Of a DNA stretch of 64,000 nucleotides, positions 43,183 through 53,519 are shown one piece after another. The notes under the pieces are model-generated. The model saw only the letters and a list, made by a program, of their open reading frames with translations, searched no databases and was not told where the DNA came from. How positions within the stretch are numbered: position 1 is the stretch's first letter; each line of letters begins with the position of its first letter. Origin of the DNA: Acholeplasma oculi. Its GTDB lineage: Bacteria > Bacillota_I > Bacilli_A > Acholeplasmatales > Acholeplasmataceae. The DNA is taken from contig NZ_FUZK01000001.1 of the NCBI RefSeq assembly GCF_900166985.1, positions 783,309-847,308 of the forward strand. The letters are read 5' to 3'. A program made the translations under genes and the position numbers.

Positions 43183-43689
43183 TTAAACCAAACTTTCGAC
43201 TGCAACACCACGAAGTTTTGCAACTTTATCAGGTGTTGTAAGGTTTTCTAATCCATTGAATGTTGCACGCACAACGTTAATCGCAGTTTTAGAACCTAAT
43301 GATTTGGATAAGATATCGTTAATACCAGCTAAGTCAAAGATAATACGAGCAGCACCACCAGCGATGATACCTGTACCTTCTGATGCAGGTTTCATAACGA
43401 TTTTACCAGCGCCATACTCACCAATGATATCGTGAGGTATTGTAACTTTTGTTAAAGGTACTGTAATTAAATTTCTCTTTGCTGCTTCTACAGCTTTTTT
43501 AATAGCTTCTGGAACTTCAGTTGCTTTACCTGTTCCAAAACCTACTGTGCCTTGTTTGTTACCAACAACAACAAGTGCTGCAAAACGGAAACGGCGTCCA
43601 CCTTTAACGACTTTTGTAACACGGTTAAGTGCAACAACTTTTTCTTCAAAAACAACTTCTTCTTGTTTCTCTGTAAATTTTTCTGCCAT
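43183..43689 (-). CDS. rpsE: 30S ribosomal protein S5
   Basis: 168 aa. [20 protein letters not shown] and [20 protein letters not shown] are diagnostic. It helps translational accuracy and mRNA unwinding. Confidence 0.97.
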   Translation of the reverse strand: MAEKFTEKQEEVVFEEKVVALNRVTKVVKGGRRFRFAALVVVGNKQGTVGFGTGKATEVPEAIKKAVEAAKRNLITVPLTKVTIPHDIIGEYGAGKIVMKPASEGTGIIAGGAARIIFDLAGINDILSKSLGSKTAINVVRATFNGLENLTTPDKVAKLRGVAVESLV

Positions 43690-43703
43690 GATAGACTCCT
43701 TTC

Positions 43704-44054
43704 CTAGAATTCTAAGCCAGCAGCTCTTGCTGCTTCAGCTAATGCCTTAACGCGTCCGTGGTATAAATATCCACCTCTGTCGAAGACAACTTTAGTGATG
43801 CCTAATTTTAAAGCTTTTTCAGCAACAAGTTTACCTACTGCTGTAGCTGCTTCAATGTTAGCACCTAAATTTAATTCTTTTGAATTTGCACTTGTTAATG
43901 TGTTTTGTGCATTGTCGTCAATAATTTGAACATAAATCGCGGTATTGGAACGAAATACGTTTAATCTTGGACGCTCTGGAGTACCAATGACACTTTTTCT
44001 AATTCTTAAATGTCTTTTTTGTCTAGATACATTAGATGATTTTTTATTTATCAT
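43704..44054 (-). CDS. rplR: 50S ribosomal protein L18
   Basis: 116 aa. [20 protein letters not shown] and [20 protein letters not shown] are diagnostic. It binds 5S rRNA. Confidence 0.97.
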   Translation of the reverse strand: MINKKSSNVSRQKRHLRIRKSVIGTPERPRLNVFRSNTAIYVQIIDDNAQNTLTSANSKELNLGANIEAATAVGKLVAEKALKLGITKVVFDRGGYLYHGRVKALAEAARAAGLEF

Positions 44055-44066
44055 AGTCTATACTCC

Positions 44067-44606
44067 TTATTTAGCAGTCTTACCAGCCTTGCGGGCAACA
44101 TATTCGTCAACATAACGAATACCTTTACCTTTATAAGGTTCTGGTTTTCTGAATTCTCTAATTTCTGCAGCGAATTGTCCTACTGCAGCTTTATCAATAC
44201 CACTGACTGTAATTTCAGTATTCTTAGGAACATCAAGTGAAAGACCTTTTGGAATTTCTAATTCGATGTTATGTGAAAAACCTAATTGTAATACTAATTT
44301 ACTACCTTGAAGTTGTGCTCTATACCCAACCCCACGGATTTCTAATTTCTTTTGGAAACCTTCATTCACACCTACAACCATGTTGTATAAAAGTGCGCGT
44401 GATGTACCATGAATCTTTCTTGTAAACATATCATTATTTGGTCTTGAAATTTTGATTTCATTTCCTTCTAATTTGATGTCCAATACTTGATTGAAACTCA
44501 TTTCTAATTGTCCCTTTGGTCCTTTAACAACAACGTGATTATTATCAGCTATGTTAACAGTAACACCGGCAGGAACAACGATGACTTTATTACCTATACG
44601 GCTCAT
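44067..44606 (-). CDS. rplF: 50S ribosomal protein L6
   Basis: 179 aa. [20 protein letters not shown] and [20 protein letters not shown] near the C-terminus are diagnostic. Confidence 0.97.
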   Translation of the reverse strand: MSRIGNKVIVVPAGVTVNIADNNHVVVKGPKGQLEMSFNQVLDIKLEGNEIKISRPNNDMFTRKIHGTSRALLYNMVVGVNEGFQKKLEIRGVGYRAQLQGSKLVLQLGFSHNIELEIPKGLSLDVPKNTEITVSGIDKAAVGQFAAEIREFRKPEPYKGKGIRYVDEYVARKAGKTAK

Positions 44607-44622
44607 TATTATTCCTCCTTAA

Positions 44623-45018
44623 TTACCAGACGTAAGCGAGCACTTCGCCACCAACTTGTTGTTGACGTGCTTCACGATCTGTTAAAATTCCTTTTGATGT
44701 AGATATAAGTGCTACCCCTAAGCCATTTAAGACTCTAGGTAACTTTTCTAAGTTTGCATAAACTCGAAGTCCTGGCTTCGATATCCTTTTCAATCCTTTG
44801 ATTACACGCTCATTATTGTCAGCATATTTTAAAGTTACAGTAATTTTAGGGAATTTATCACTTGAAATTACGAAATCTTTAATATAACCTTCTTTTTTCA
44901 TCACGGCTAAAATATCAGATTTTAGTCTTGATGCTGGCATGTCAACTTTAGGATGACGCGCTTTATTAGCATTACGGATACGCGTTAGTAAGTCCGCAAT
45001 TGGATCAGTCATAACCAT
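44623..45018 (-). CDS. rpsH: 30S ribosomal protein S8
   Basis: 131 aa. [20 protein letters not shown], and the C-terminal [10 protein letters not shown]. The ATG at 45018 has AGGAGG about 6 nt upstream; the start MVMTD matches Bacillus S8. In other bacteria it represses the spc genes. Confidence 0.97.
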   Translation of the reverse strand: MVMTDPIADLLTRIRNANKARHPKVDMPASRLKSDILAVMKKEGYIKDFVISSDKFPKITVTLKYADNNERVIKGLKRISKPGLRVYANLEKLPRVLNGLGVALISTSKGILTDREARQQQVGGEVLAYVW

Positions 45019-45029
45019 GTTCTTCCTCC

Positions 45030-45299
45030 TTACCAGCTAGCTTTCTTAACACCAGGTAATTCACCTTTGTGCGCTAGGTCTCTAAATGTTATACGAGAAA
45101 TACCAAACTTTCTCATGTAACCTCTTGGTCTACCATCGAGTGAATCTCTGTTTTTAAGTCTTACTGGCGATGCATCTTTAGGTAGGCTAGCTAAACCTTT
45201 GTAATCTCCAGCCTTCTTTAAAGCTTCTCTTTTTTCAGCGTAGATTTCTACTAAAGCACGCTGTTTTAAATCTTTTGCGATTTTTGATTTCTTTGCCAT
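45030..45299 (-). CDS. rpsN: 30S ribosomal protein S14, long zinc-free form
   Basis: 89 aa. [20 protein letters not shown] and [11 protein letters not shown] identify S14. There are no cysteines, and the length fits the C-minus type, unlike the 61-aa zinc-binding S14 that sits in this operon in Bacillus. Confidence 0.97.
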   Translation of the reverse strand: MAKKSKIAKDLKQRALVEIYAEKREALKKAGDYKGLASLPKDASPVRLKNRDSLDGRPRGYMRKFGISRITFRDLAHKGELPGVKKASW

Positions 45300-45309
45300 A
45301 ATCTACTCC

Positions 45310-45852
45310 TCACTTCTTAAACGGGAAACCGAAGTTTGCAAGTAAGCTCTTAGCTTCTTGATCGGTTTTTGCCGTTGTAACGATGATAATATCCATTCCA
45401 CGAACTTTATTGACTTTATCAATATTAATTTCAGGGAAAATGATTTGTTCTTTAACTCCTAATGTGTAGTTTCCACGACCATCAAATGCATCAGCAGATA
45501 CCCCACGGAAGTCTCTCACACGTGGTAATGCAACAGAAACTAATTTTTCTAAGAAGTAATACATTCTGTCTCCTCTTAGTGTAACTTTAGCACCAATTGC
45601 TTGACCTTCACGTAATTTAAAGTTAGAAATAGATTTCTTAGCTTTTGTAATCACTGGTTTTTGACCAGTTAATAATGTTAATTCTTCAACAGCTTGGTCT
45701 AATAACTTAGAATTCGAAACTGCATCACCCACACCCATATTGATGACAATTTTTTCTAATCTAGGTGCTTGCATGACTGAACTATAGTTAAAGTCAGAAA
45801 CTAGTTTTGGAACAATTGTTGATGTATATAATTCTTTTAATGTTGCGCTCAT
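45310..45852 (-). CDS. rplE: 50S ribosomal protein L5
   Basis: 180 aa. [40 protein letters not shown] and the C-terminal [14 protein letters not shown]. It binds 5S rRNA with L18. Its start overlaps the rplX stop by one base. Confidence 0.97.
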   Translation of the reverse strand: MSATLKELYTSTIVPKLVSDFNYSSVMQAPRLEKIVINMGVGDAVSNSKLLDQAVEELTLLTGQKPVITKAKKSISNFKLREGQAIGAKVTLRGDRMYYFLEKLVSVALPRVRDFRGVSADAFDGRGNYTLGVKEQIIFPEINIDKVNKVRGMDIIIVTTAKTDQEAKSLLANFGFPFKK

Positions 45853-46283
45853 TATTTGCTAGCTCCTTCCTTTTTAACTTTCTTTTCTTTAGCTACTTTT
45901 TCTGTTTTCACAGCTTCTTTAGCTTTTTTAGTGGTTTTTTGTACTTTATCTAATGTTTCACCAGATTTCTTAGCAAAACGTACTTTAACACCATTTTCAA
46001 CACGGTATCCAACACGTGTAGGAACATTTGCCTTAGGATCTAAGATTGCAACGTTACTTACATGGATTGGAGCTGGTTTTTCAATGATTCCACCTTTGTC
46101 ATTTGCAGATTTTGGTCTTTCATGTTTTTTAATCATGTTAACGCCTTCTACAATAACAGTTTCTTTTTCACGGTTTACTTTTAAAACGCGACCTGTTTTA
46201 CGAGTTTTAACACCTTTTTTGTCGATTGTATATTGATCACCACCAGCAATCACTACAACTGTATCTCCAGTTTTAATATTCAT
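45852..46283 (-). CDS. rplX: 50S ribosomal protein L24 with Lys-rich C-terminal extension
   Basis: 143 aa. The KOW domain [14 protein letters not shown] and [12 protein letters not shown] are typical. Ordinary L24 ends near residue 105; here about 35 extra residues, mostly Lys, Thr, Val, Glu and Ala ([20 protein letters not shown]), follow, predicted disordered or helical. Confidence 0.95.
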   Translation of the reverse strand: MNIKTGDTVVVIAGGDQYTIDKKGVKTRKTGRVLKVNREKETVIVEGVNMIKKHERPKSANDKGGIIEKPAPIHVSNVAILDPKANVPTRVGYRVENGVKVRFAKKSGETLDKVQKTTKKAKEAVKTEKVAKEKKVKKEGASK

Positions 46284-46297
46284 ATGTGGCTTCCTCC

Positions 46298-46666
46298 TTA
46301 CAATACTTCTGGTGCAAGTGAGATGATCTTCATGAAGTTCTTATCTCTTAATTCTCTTGCTACCGGTCCAAAGATACGTGTACCTTTTGGATTTAAATCA
46401 TCTTTAATAATAACTGCTGCGTTTTCATCAAATTTGATGTATGAACCATCAGCTCTTTTAACGCCTTGTTTTGTTCTTACAATAACGGCTTGAACAACAT
46501 CACCTTTTTTAACTGCTCCAGTAGGTGTTGCTTTTTTAACAGTAACTGTAACGACATCTCCAATGTTTGCATAACGACGACGAGTACCACCTTGAACTCT
46601 AATAACTAGAACTTCACGTGCCCCGGAATTGTCAGCAACTACAAGTCTTGATTCTTGCTGTATCAT
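46298..46666 (-). CDS. rplN: 50S ribosomal protein L14
   Basis: 122 aa. [20 protein letters not shown] and [20 protein letters not shown] are diagnostic. Confidence 0.98.
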   Translation of the reverse strand: MIQQESRLVVADNSGAREVLVIRVQGGTRRRYANIGDVVTVTVKKATPTGAVKKGDVVQAVIVRTKQGVKRADGSYIKFDENAAVIIKDDLNPKGTRIFGPVARELRDKNFMKIISLAPEVL

Positions 46667-46682
46667 ATTCTTTCGCCCTCTC

Positions 46683-46946
46683 TTAAACTATTTCTGCTGT
46701 CTTAACAACTTCAACTAAAACGAAAGTCTTAGTTTTTGAAAGTGGTCTTGATTCAGCGATTGTTACAGTATCACCCATTTTAGCAACATTCTTTTCATCA
46801 TGTGCATGGAACTTTTTAGAAACCTTTACACGTTTTCCATAGATTGGGTGTAATTTATGAGTTTCTACTAATACAGTGATGGTTTTATCCATTTTATCAG
46901 ATACAACTGTTCCAGTATAAAGTTTTTTACTTTTAGCTTTTTCCAT
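46683..46946 (-). CDS. rpsQ: 30S ribosomal protein S17
   Basis: 87 aa. [20 protein letters not shown] and [20 protein letters not shown] are diagnostic. Confidence 0.97.
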   Translation of the reverse strand: MEKAKSKKLYTGTVVSDKMDKTITVLVETHKLHPIYGKRVKVSKKFHAHDEKNVAKMGDTVTIAESRPLSKTKTFVLVEVVKTAEIV

Positions 46947-46960
46947 TGTTATATCCTCTC

Positions 46961-47149
46961 TTACTCGCCACGCTCAGTAATGATTGTTTTCATTTGAGCG
47001 ATAGTTTTTTTCACAGTCTTTAAACGAGCTGTATTCTCTAATTGACCAACAGCATGCTGGAAGCGTAAATTGAATAATTCAGCTTTTAATTCAGCAATTT
47101 TATTGTTGATTTCAGACGTTTTTAAGTTTCTAATTTCAGCTGCTTTCAC
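46961..47149 (-). CDS. rpmC: 50S ribosomal protein L29
   Basis: 62 aa. [20 protein letters not shown], then [14 protein letters not shown]. It overlaps the rplP stop by 4 nt (ATGA). Confidence 0.96.
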   Translation of the reverse strand: MKAAEIRNLKTSEINNKIAELKAELFNLRFQHAVGQLENTARLKTVKKTIAQMKTIITERGE

Positions 47150-47562
47150 GCTTCTTCACCTCTCTTGACAATTTTTGTTTTAACTGGAAGTTTATGAGAT
47201 GCTAAACGTAGTGCTTCTCTAGCAATTTCATCACTTACTCCAGCGATTTCAAACATGATTTTACCTTCTTTAACTACTGCAACCCATGAGTCTGGAGCAC
47301 CTTTACCGGATCCCATACGTACTTCCATAGGTTTCTTAGTTTTAGCTAAATGTGGGAAGATGTTAATCCATACTTTACCTAAACGTTTCATTTCACGAGT
47401 CATCGCGATACGAGCCGCTTCGATTTGACGGTTATTCACCCATGCACCTTCTTTAGCCACTAATGCAAAATCACCATTAATAATTTCGTTTCTACCTTTC
47501 GCTTTTCCTTCATAGGAAACACGATGAGGACGACGGTATTTTGTTCTTTTTGGCATTAACAT
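47146..47562 (-). CDS. rplP: 50S ribosomal protein L16
   Basis: 138 aa. [40 protein letters not shown] and the tail [23 protein letters not shown] supports the ATG at 47562. Confidence 0.98.
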   Translation of the reverse strand: MLMPKRTKYRRPHRVSYEGKAKGRNEIINGDFALVAKEGAWVNNRQIEAARIAMTREMKRLGKVWINIFPHLAKTKKPMEVRMGSGKGAPDSWVAVVKEGKIMFEIAGVSDEIAREALRLASHKLPVKTKIVKRGEEA

Positions 47563-47567
47563 AGTTC

Positions 47568-48335
47568 TTAGTCCTCCTTGTTAGCATTTCTTTGAGGTCT
47601 TTGTTGACGTTCTGGTCTGTTACCAGGACGTTTGTTGTTACCTCTTCTTGTATTATCTGCTTCAAAAGGTTTTCTTGTATCAAGAATAGATTGACCAGGT
47701 AATACTTCACCATGATAAATCCATACTTTAATACCTAAAATACCATAAGTTGTTAATGCTTCTGCAGTTGCATAGTCCACATCAGCTCTTAGGGTATGAA
47801 GAGGAACGCGTCCTTCAGAGTAACCTTCGCTTCTTGCAATTTCAGCTCCACCTAAACGTCCAGATACTAAAGTTCTAATACCTTTAGCGCCTGATTTAAG
47901 TGCACGTTGGATTGCCATTTTTTGAGCACGTCTGAATGATGCACGGTTTTCTAATTGTTCAGCAATACTTTGAGCAACTAAAATTGCAACTTTTTCAGGA
48001 CGTTTAACTTCAACAATATTTAGAACAACTTCTTTTTTAGTTAAGTATTCTAATGTTGAAACTGCTTTATTTTTATCAGCTGCTTCTTTACCTAATGCAA
48101 TACCAGGTTTAGAAACATATAATTTGATTGTAATTCTTTCTTTGTTCTTTGCCTTCACACGTTCGATTTCTATTTGAGAAACGCCCGCTTTCTTGAAGTT
48201 TTTGTTTAGGAATTCTCTAATTAAAGCATCTTCTTTGATTAATGCTGGTACATCTTTTTTATCTGCATACCATTTAGATTCCCAAGTACGGATAATACCT
48301 AGTCTTAGTCCATTTGGATTCGTTTTTTGTCCCAT
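47568..48335 (-). CDS. rpsC: 30S ribosomal protein S3
   Basis: 255 aa. A KH domain followed by [20 protein letters not shown], then [20 protein letters not shown]. The last 30 residues are a basic Asn/Arg/Gln/Pro-rich tail ([20 protein letters not shown]). Confidence 0.98.
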   Translation of the reverse strand: MGQKTNPNGLRLGIIRTWESKWYADKKDVPALIKEDALIREFLNKNFKKAGVSQIEIERVKAKNKERITIKLYVSKPGIALGKEAADKNKAVSTLEYLTKKEVVLNIVEVKRPEKVAILVAQSIAEQLENRASFRRAQKMAIQRALKSGAKGIRTLVSGRLGGAEIARSEGYSEGRVPLHTLRADVDYATAEALTTYGILGIKVWIYHGEVLPGQSILDTRKPFEADNTRRGNNKRPGNRPERQQRPQRNANKED

Positions 48336-48342
48336 GCTTTAA

Positions 48343-48678
48343 TTACTCCCTTTCTGCAACAACAACAGTAATGTGTGATGTGCGCTTGTTGAAGATGTTA
48401 CCAGTACCTTTAGCACGAGGTAACATTCTCTTCATTGTTACGGACTCATTAGCCCATACTTCTTTAACGTATAGTGTTTCTTCGTTTAACTTTAAATTGT
48501 GTGTTGCATTCGCTACTGCTGAGTTTAATACTTTAGCAATAACTGGAGATGCACCACGCGGTGTAAACATAAGAATAGCTCTAGCTTCTTTAACGTTTTT
48601 GCCACGAATTAAATCGATAACAAGACGAACTTTTCTAGGAGCGATTCTGACAGTTTTTGCAATTGCTTTAGCTTCCAT
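48343..48678 (-). CDS. rplV: 50S ribosomal protein L22
   Basis: 111 aa. [20 protein letters not shown] and the tunnel loop [20 protein letters not shown] are diagnostic. Confidence 0.97.
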   Translation of the reverse strand: MEAKAIAKTVRIAPRKVRLVIDLIRGKNVKEARAILMFTPRGASPVIAKVLNSAVANATHNLKLNEETLYVKEVWANESVTMKRMLPRAKGTGNIFNKRTSHITVVVAERE

Positions 48679-48689
48679 GATATCTCTCC

Positions 48690-48968
48690 TTATTTTCTAA
48701 CTTTCTTATCTTCTTTTTTGTGTCCGTGGAAAGTACGTGTTGGAGCGAACTCTCCTAATTTGTGTCCAACCATGTCTTCTGTAATATATACAGGAACATG
48801 CTCGCGACCATTGTAAACCGCAATCGTGAAACCGATAAATTCAGGGAATATAGTCGAACGACGGCTCCAAGTTTGAATTACTTTTCTATCATTTGATTTA
48901 GCTTGTTTTAAAACCTTATCTAGAAGTGATTGATCTGCGAAAGGTCCTTTTTTAAGTGAACGTGCCAT
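48690..48968 (-). CDS. rpsS: 30S ribosomal protein S19
   Basis: 92 aa. [20 protein letters not shown] and [20 protein letters not shown] are diagnostic. Confidence 0.98.
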   Translation of the reverse strand: MARSLKKGPFADQSLLDKVLKQAKSNDRKVIQTWSRRSTIFPEFIGFTIAVYNGREHVPVYITEDMVGHKLGEFAPTRTFHGHKKEDKKVRK

Positions 48969-48979
48969 GATTGCCCTCC

Positions 48980-49810
48980 TTATCCGTTTCTACGTCTTAC
49001 GATCATATTTGTAGACGCTTTTTTCTTATCACGTGTCTTAATTCCACGTGCTTTTTTACCCCATGGGGTCATTGGTTGTTTTCTACCAACAGGTTGTTTA
49101 CCTTCACCACCACCGTGTGGGTGATCGTTCGGGTTCATTACAGATCCACGAACAGTAGGCTTGATACCTAAGTGACGGTTTCTACCAGCCTTACCAATAC
49201 GCACTAATTCATGAGATTCATTTCCAACCTCACCAACAGTTGCACGGCAAGTACCTAAGATACGACGTACTTCACCAGATTGTAGACGTACTAAGACATA
49301 TTTGTCTTCACGACCTAAAATTTGTACTGAAGTACCAGCGGATCTTGCTATTTGACCACCACGACCTGGTTGTAATTCCACATTATGAACGACGCTACCT
49401 ACAGGAATATTCATGATAGGTGCTGCGTTACCTGTTTTAATATCAACAGATGAACCAGAAATGATTTCTGCTCCAACTACTAATCCTTTAGGTGCTAAGA
49501 TATATCTCTTTTCACCATCTAAATACGTAATTAATGCAATATTTGCTGATCTGTTTGGATCATACTCAATTGATGAAACTTTACCAACTACATTGTCTTT
49601 ATCGCGTTTAAAGTCAATGACACGATACTTACGTTTCGCACCACCGCCGATATGTCTAACAGTCAATTTACCTTGATTGTTACGTCCACCAGTTTTACTA
49701 ATTGGCGCAAGTAGTGACTTTTCAGGAGTTGATGTTGTGATTTCATCGAATGTGAGAACGCTCATATTACGACGACCATTGGTCGTTCTTTTATAAATTT
49801 TAACTGCCAT
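48980..49810 (-). CDS. rplB: 50S ribosomal protein L2
   Basis: 276 aa. [20 protein letters not shown], then [20 protein letters not shown], containing the conserved His near the peptidyl-transferase centre. Confidence 0.98.
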   Translation of the reverse strand: MAVKIYKRTTNGRRNMSVLTFDEITTSTPEKSLLAPISKTGGRNNQGKLTVRHIGGGAKRKYRVIDFKRDKDNVVGKVSSIEYDPNRSANIALITYLDGEKRYILAPKGLVVGAEIISGSSVDIKTGNAAPIMNIPVGSVVHNVELQPGRGGQIARSAGTSVQILGREDKYVLVRLQSGEVRRILGTCRATVGEVGNESHELVRIGKAGRNRHLGIKPTVRGSVMNPNDHPHGGGEGKQPVGRKQPMTPWGKKARGIKTRDKKKASTNMIVRRRNG

Positions 49811-49842
49811 AAGTTAATTCTCCTATATCTTTCACTATTGGA

Positions 49843-50145
49843 TTACACTGCAAATGCAGGAATCTTTTGTCCTTCTTTAAGTTGGACGATTGCTTTTTTG
49901 TATCCTGGTTTAAGACCCGCATATTTACCAACTTTTTTATACTTTGGTAAAACTGTAATGGTGTTCACCTTGATAACTTCTACTCCAAATACTGCTTCAA
50001 CTGCTTTTTTAATTTCAACTTTGTTTGCAGTCTTTGGAACTTTAAATGTATATCTGTTTGCTGATTCTACGAGTTGCATTGAGTTTTCAGTAATAATCGG
50101 CGTACGTAATAAATCATAATATTTAGCATCAACAACTTTAGCCAT
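49843..50145 (-). CDS. rplW: 50S ribosomal protein L23
   Basis: 100 aa. YDLLRTPIITENSMQLVESA and YTFKVPKTANKVEIKKAVEA. It sits at the tunnel exit, docking trigger factor and SRP. It overlaps rplD by one base. Confidence 0.97.
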   Translation of the reverse strand: MAKVVDAKYYDLLRTPIITENSMQLVESANRYTFKVPKTANKVEIKKAVEAVFGVEVIKVNTITVLPKYKKVGKYAGLKPGYKKAIVQLKEGQKIPAFAV

Positions 50146-50768
50146 TATCCTAATACCTCCTCATAGTATTTAACTGCATCTTCAGTTAACACAACATGTT
50201 TGAATTTTAAGATTTCATAAACTGACGCTTGTGAAACTTCTCTTAATTGAACAGTTGGTAAATTGCTTGATGCTAATAATAATTTTTCATCAATGCTTCC
50301 AACTAATACAAGTGTTTTACCTGTTAATTGTAAGTTACTGATGATTTCAGCAAATAATTTTGTTTTAGGTTGTTCAACTTGTAAACTATCTACTAAAACT
50401 AATTGATTTTCATTCACATGATATGAAAGTGCACTCTTTAAAGCTAATTGCTTAACTTTTTGGTTAACTTTCACAGCATAACTTCTTGGAATTGGTCCGA
50501 AGACAACTCCACCACCTCTCCATTGTGGAGAACGGATTGACCCTTGACGTGCACGACCTGTACCTTTTTGTCTCCATGGTTTTCTTCCACCACCAGCGAC
50601 TTCAGCACGAGTCTTTGTTTTATGAGTACCTTGTCTTAAAGCAGCTCTTTGTGCATTTACAACATCATAGATCACTTGTTGATTAGGTGTAATTCCGAAG
50701 ATTGCATCGTTTAAAGCAACTTCAGAAATCTTTTCACCAGCTTGATTGAATAAATTTAATGTTGGCAT
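50145..50768 (-). CDS. rplD: 50S ribosomal protein L4
   Basis: 207 aa. TRAEVAGGGRKPWRQKGTGR, then ARQGSIRSPQWRGGGVVFGP, is the tunnel loop. L4 is the autoregulator of the S10 operon in E. coli; whether it binds the leader at 51.8 kb is unknown. Confidence 0.97.
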   Translation of the reverse strand: MPTLNLFNQAGEKISEVALNDAIFGITPNQQVIYDVVNAQRAALRQGTHKTKTRAEVAGGGRKPWRQKGTGRARQGSIRSPQWRGGGVVFGPIPRSYAVKVNQKVKQLALKSALSYHVNENQLVLVDSLQVEQPKTKLFAEIISNLQLTGKTLVLVGSIDEKLLLASSNLPTVQLREVSQASVYEILKFKHVVLTEDAVKYYEEVLG

Positions 50769-50779
50769 AGTTATTCTCC

Positions 50780-51418
50780 TTAGTTACCTTTCTTAATAGC
50801 GCTCTTAACAACTACATAACCTTTTTTAGGTCCTGGTACTGAACCAGAAATTAATAGTAATTGATTTTCAACATCTACTGCAACAATTTTTAAGTTTTGT
50901 ACAGTAACTGTTTCACTACCCATATGACCAGGTAAATTCTTACCTTTCATATTTCCTTTAATCGCACCCATGGATCCCGGAGCTCTATGATACATAGATC
51001 CGTGAGTCATTGGTCCTCTTGATTGATTATGACGCTTGATAGCACCTGCATAACCTTTACCTTTTGAAGTTCCTGTTACGTCAACATCTTCTCCTGATTG
51101 GAATAAGTCAACTTTAACTTCACTTCCTACTTCTAAAGCAGTTAATTCATTTTTAAGCGCATCAAATCTAATTTCTTTTACGAAGCGCTTAGGTGCACTA
51201 TTTGCTTTTTTCACGTGCCCTAATTCAGGCTTGTTACTTAATTTTTCACGTTTAGTTTCGAAACCAACTTGAGTTGCAACATAACCGTCTACTTCGACAG
51301 TTTTTTGTTGTAATACAACGTTGCCTTCAACATCTACAACAGTGACTGGAACTAATACACCATTTTCATCGAAAATTTGTGTCATTCCAATTTTCTTACC
51401 TAAGATTCCTTTGGCCAT
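50780..51418 (-). CDS. rplC: 50S ribosomal protein L3
   Basis: 212 aa. [20 protein letters not shown] and the loop [14 protein letters not shown] are diagnostic. Confidence 0.98.
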   Translation of the reverse strand: MAKGILGKKIGMTQIFDENGVLVPVTVVDVEGNVVLQQKTVEVDGYVATQVGFETKREKLSNKPELGHVKKANSAPKRFVKEIRFDALKNELTALEVGSEVKVDLFQSGEDVDVTGTSKGKGYAGAIKRHNQSRGPMTHGSMYHRAPGSMGAIKGNMKGKNLPGHMGSETVTVQNLKIVAVDVENQLLLISGSVPGPKKGYVVVKSAIKKGN

Positions 51419-51459
51419 TGTCTTTCCTCTTTCTTTTTATTTTTAGCCTTTAACATCCG

Positions 51460-51768
51460 TTATTTCTTAAGGACGATGTCAATTCCTGATGGTAAATCAA
51501 TTCTCATTAACGCATCAATCGTTTTTGAGTTTGGATCTAAGATTTGAATGAGTCTCTTGTGTGTTCTTCTTTCGAATTGTTCACGAGAATCTTTGTTCAC
51601 GTGAGGGCTTCTTAAGATAGTGAAGATCTCTTTCTTTGTTGGTAATGGAATTGGACCTTGTACAGTTGCACCAGTCTTTTCTACACTTTCAACAATCTTC
51701 TTAGCAGCTTGATCAATTAATCTGTGATCATATGCCTTTAAACTGATTTTAATAATTTCTTTTGCCAT
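51460..51768 (-). CDS. rpsJ: 30S ribosomal protein S10
   Basis: 102 aa from ATG 51768. [20 protein letters not shown] and [20 protein letters not shown] are diagnostic. SD AAAGGAG lies 7 nt before this ATG; a longer in-frame opening to 51837 adds residues unlike S10 and has no SD. First gene of the operon. Confidence 0.97.
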   Translation of the reverse strand: MAKEIIKISLKAYDHRLIDQAAKKIVESVEKTGATVQGPIPLPTKKEIFTILRSPHVNKDSREQFERRTHKRLIQILDPNSKTIDALMRIDLPSGIDIVLKK

Positions 51769-51812
51769 TTTTATTCTCCTTTCGCCTATAATCCTTGCAT
51801 AGACTTTACTCC

Positions 51813-51866
51813 CTGGAAATACTTGATACATAGACAACGGCTATCAGTGTATCAACAACCTCCCAG
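51813..51866 (-). promoter_or_regulatory. Structured leader hairpin of the S10 operon
   Basis: On the - strand CTGGGA...TTCCAG encloses an 8-bp perfect stem TTGATACA/TGTATCAA, topped by ATAG/CTAT, all within the 130-nt leader of rpsJ. The form suits an autoregulatory leader; the class is not identified. Confidence 0.55.
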
Positions 51867-51901
51867 ATCAACGCTTTACTTGTATTTACGCAAGCCTTTC
51901 T

Positions 51902-51930
51902 ATTATATAAAAAAAGGGTTTGTATTGCAA
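51902..51930 (-). promoter_or_regulatory. Promoter of the S10 operon
   Basis: TTGCAA (51925-51930), 17-nt spacer, TATAAT (51902-51907) on the - strand. The spacer includes the T-tract of the upstream gene's terminator. Confidence 0.7.
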
Positions 51931-51936
51931 CCCTTT
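51913..51936 (-). terminator. Terminator overlapping the S10 promoter
   Basis: Stem aaagggtt/aacccttt with an 8-nt loop and T-run on the - strand, 10 nt after the stop of the enzyme-I-like gene. Confidence 0.85.
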
Positions 51937-51945
51937 ATGATAATT

Positions 51946-53355
51946 TTATGAATAAATATCGTATTTATCATACATTTTATCTTTTTTATAACGTCCTCTT
52001 GTCTCAATATATTGATCAATAATATGACTATATTCTACTAAATTTTCCGGTTCGACAATAAACTTTTTAAATCCTCTTGTAACAAAATTATGAAATACTT
52101 CTTTGGACTCGATGCATTGCCCAACGACTAATACATCTTTCTCATTATTCTTAAGTTGTTGATTGAAATAAGATAAATCATGAATCAGTATTGACTTATC
52201 CAACCCTTGATTTAACTTAGCATGTGCAATACGATATGTATCGATGATGGCATATCGATATTTTCTATATAATTTTTGATAATCATATACTTCTTCATTA
52301 TCAATATTAAGCCCTATATGTATTTTATATCCATATCTAATTTTTATTAAATGAGCAATATCTGAGCGAATTCTATCATATATTTCGTCATGTGCAACTT
52401 CTGAGAAGGTAATGATGATGTTTTCGTGTGGATATTTAAATAAAGCATCTAATTCATCTATATACATTTGGTAACAATTTTGCCAATTATTATGTGTTAA
52501 ATAATGATCCTCATCCATATGATGATAAACATGTAGTATTTCTAGCTTGGGTAATACAATAATGATTTTTTTATCTGGATATGTTTTAAATAGTTTCTCA
52601 TAAAACGAACATCTAGACTCCATATTGAATACACCATTGAATTTAATATATGATTTTTCTGTTTCAACATAAATCATTTGAAACATACTTTGATCCATTT
52701 TACCAATCATAGATTCATCAAATATCTTTATACCTAGTTGAAATCTATCATCCACTTCTTGATTCCATGACTTATATGTAAGTGTTTCTTCATTTAAATA
52801 GTTTTCTAATGATTGTTGATTTGTTAATGAATGCCTAATAACTTTAATTCCTTTAGCGTGTAGAATATCACAAACCACAGGTTTTAATTGTTTGTTTGTC
52901 ATAAAATATTTCACTGTATCCGGTAATTCAAATAAATGAATAGGTTCAAAATTGATAAGTTCAATTGTATCTGTTTGATTTCTTTTTAACTTTTTAAATC
53001 GAATACTTGCATAACTTTTCTTTAGTACACCTAATATGATTTGTTCAGTCATGATATCTTTTTGTTTAGAAATATATCTAATCATAGCCTGATATAAACC
53101 CTTGAAATCTTGATACATATACACCATGGATATCATATATTCATATTGATCCATTACATTTTTAACAAAATGAAAGTGACTATGTTTAGTTTCTAATCGT
53201 TGGAAACCCATTTTCATCAAATTAAAAATATTGGATAGATACACATTAAGGTGTTTTTCCATCGTATCTACAATAAATAATCTATCTGGTTTTTCTATTC
53301 TAAAAGATTGATTAAAATCTATGATCTGATATGATTTTTTCTGGTTGCTTTGCAT
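51946..53355 (-). CDS. Diverged enzyme-I/PEP-utilising-like protein, unknown function
   Basis: 469 aa. No strong family match. The C-terminal half recalls the barrel of PTS enzyme I: IYVETEKSYIKFNGVFNMES, KIIIVLPKLEILHVY, AIIDTYRIAHAKLNQGL (compare EI's IGTNDLTQYTxAxDR), and VVGQCIESKEVFHNF (compare VGMCGE, active-site Cys kept), then RGFKKFIVEPENLVEYSHII. The phosphohistidine site is not evident. Probably a cytoplasmic, non-PTS relative; substrate unknown. ATG 53355 has GAGGG 5 nt upstream. Monocistronic, with promoter TTGCAA-17-TATAAT. Confidence 0.5.
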   Translation of the reverse strand: MQSNQKKSYQIIDFNQSFRIEKPDRLFIVDTMEKHLNVYLSNIFNLMKMGFQRLETKHSHFHFVKNVMDQYEYMISMVYMYQDFKGLYQAMIRYISKQKDIMTEQIILGVLKKSYASIRFKKLKRNQTDTIELINFEPIHLFELPDTVKYFMTNKQLKPVVCDILHAKGIKVIRHSLTNQQSLENYLNEETLTYKSWNQEVDDRFQLGIKIFDESMIGKMDQSMFQMIYVETEKSYIKFNGVFNMESRCSFYEKLFKTYPDKKIIIVLPKLEILHVYHHMDEDHYLTHNNWQNCYQMYIDELDALFKYPHENIIITFSEVAHDEIYDRIRSDIAHLIKIRYGYKIHIGLNIDNEEVYDYQKLYRKYRYAIIDTYRIAHAKLNQGLDKSILIHDLSYFNQQLKNNEKDVLVVGQCIESKEVFHNFVTRGFKKFIVEPENLVEYSHIIDQYIETRGRYKKDKMYDKYDIYS

Positions 53356-53383
53356 GGTTGCCCTCATCTATTTACATCCAATA

Positions 53384-53412
53384 ATTATACGTAACTTTAT
53401 ATCCAATTGCAA
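53384..53412 (-). promoter_or_regulatory. Promoter of the enzyme-I-like gene
   Basis: TTGCAA (53407-53412), 17-nt spacer, TATAAT (53384-53389), the same hexamers as the S10 operon promoter. Confidence 0.7.
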
Positions 53413-53489
53413 AAGATGTTAGAAGTGTTTAAAAGGCTTTATGAGAATGTCTAATGATACACATAATCAAACTGATATAATAAATGAAA

Positions 53490-53516
53490 AAGTCATCACC
53501 TGGATGGTGATGACTT
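53490..53516 (-). terminator. Terminator of degV-marR
   Basis: An 11-bp perfect stem aagtcatcacc/ggtgatgactt, 5-nt loop, T-run on the - strand, just after the MarR stop. Confidence 0.92.
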
Positions 53517-53519
53517 GTA

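Noticed and set aside
47510..47713. 67-codon - strand frame across rpsC/rplP
   Set aside because: Out-of-frame shadow of the two ribosomal protein genes.
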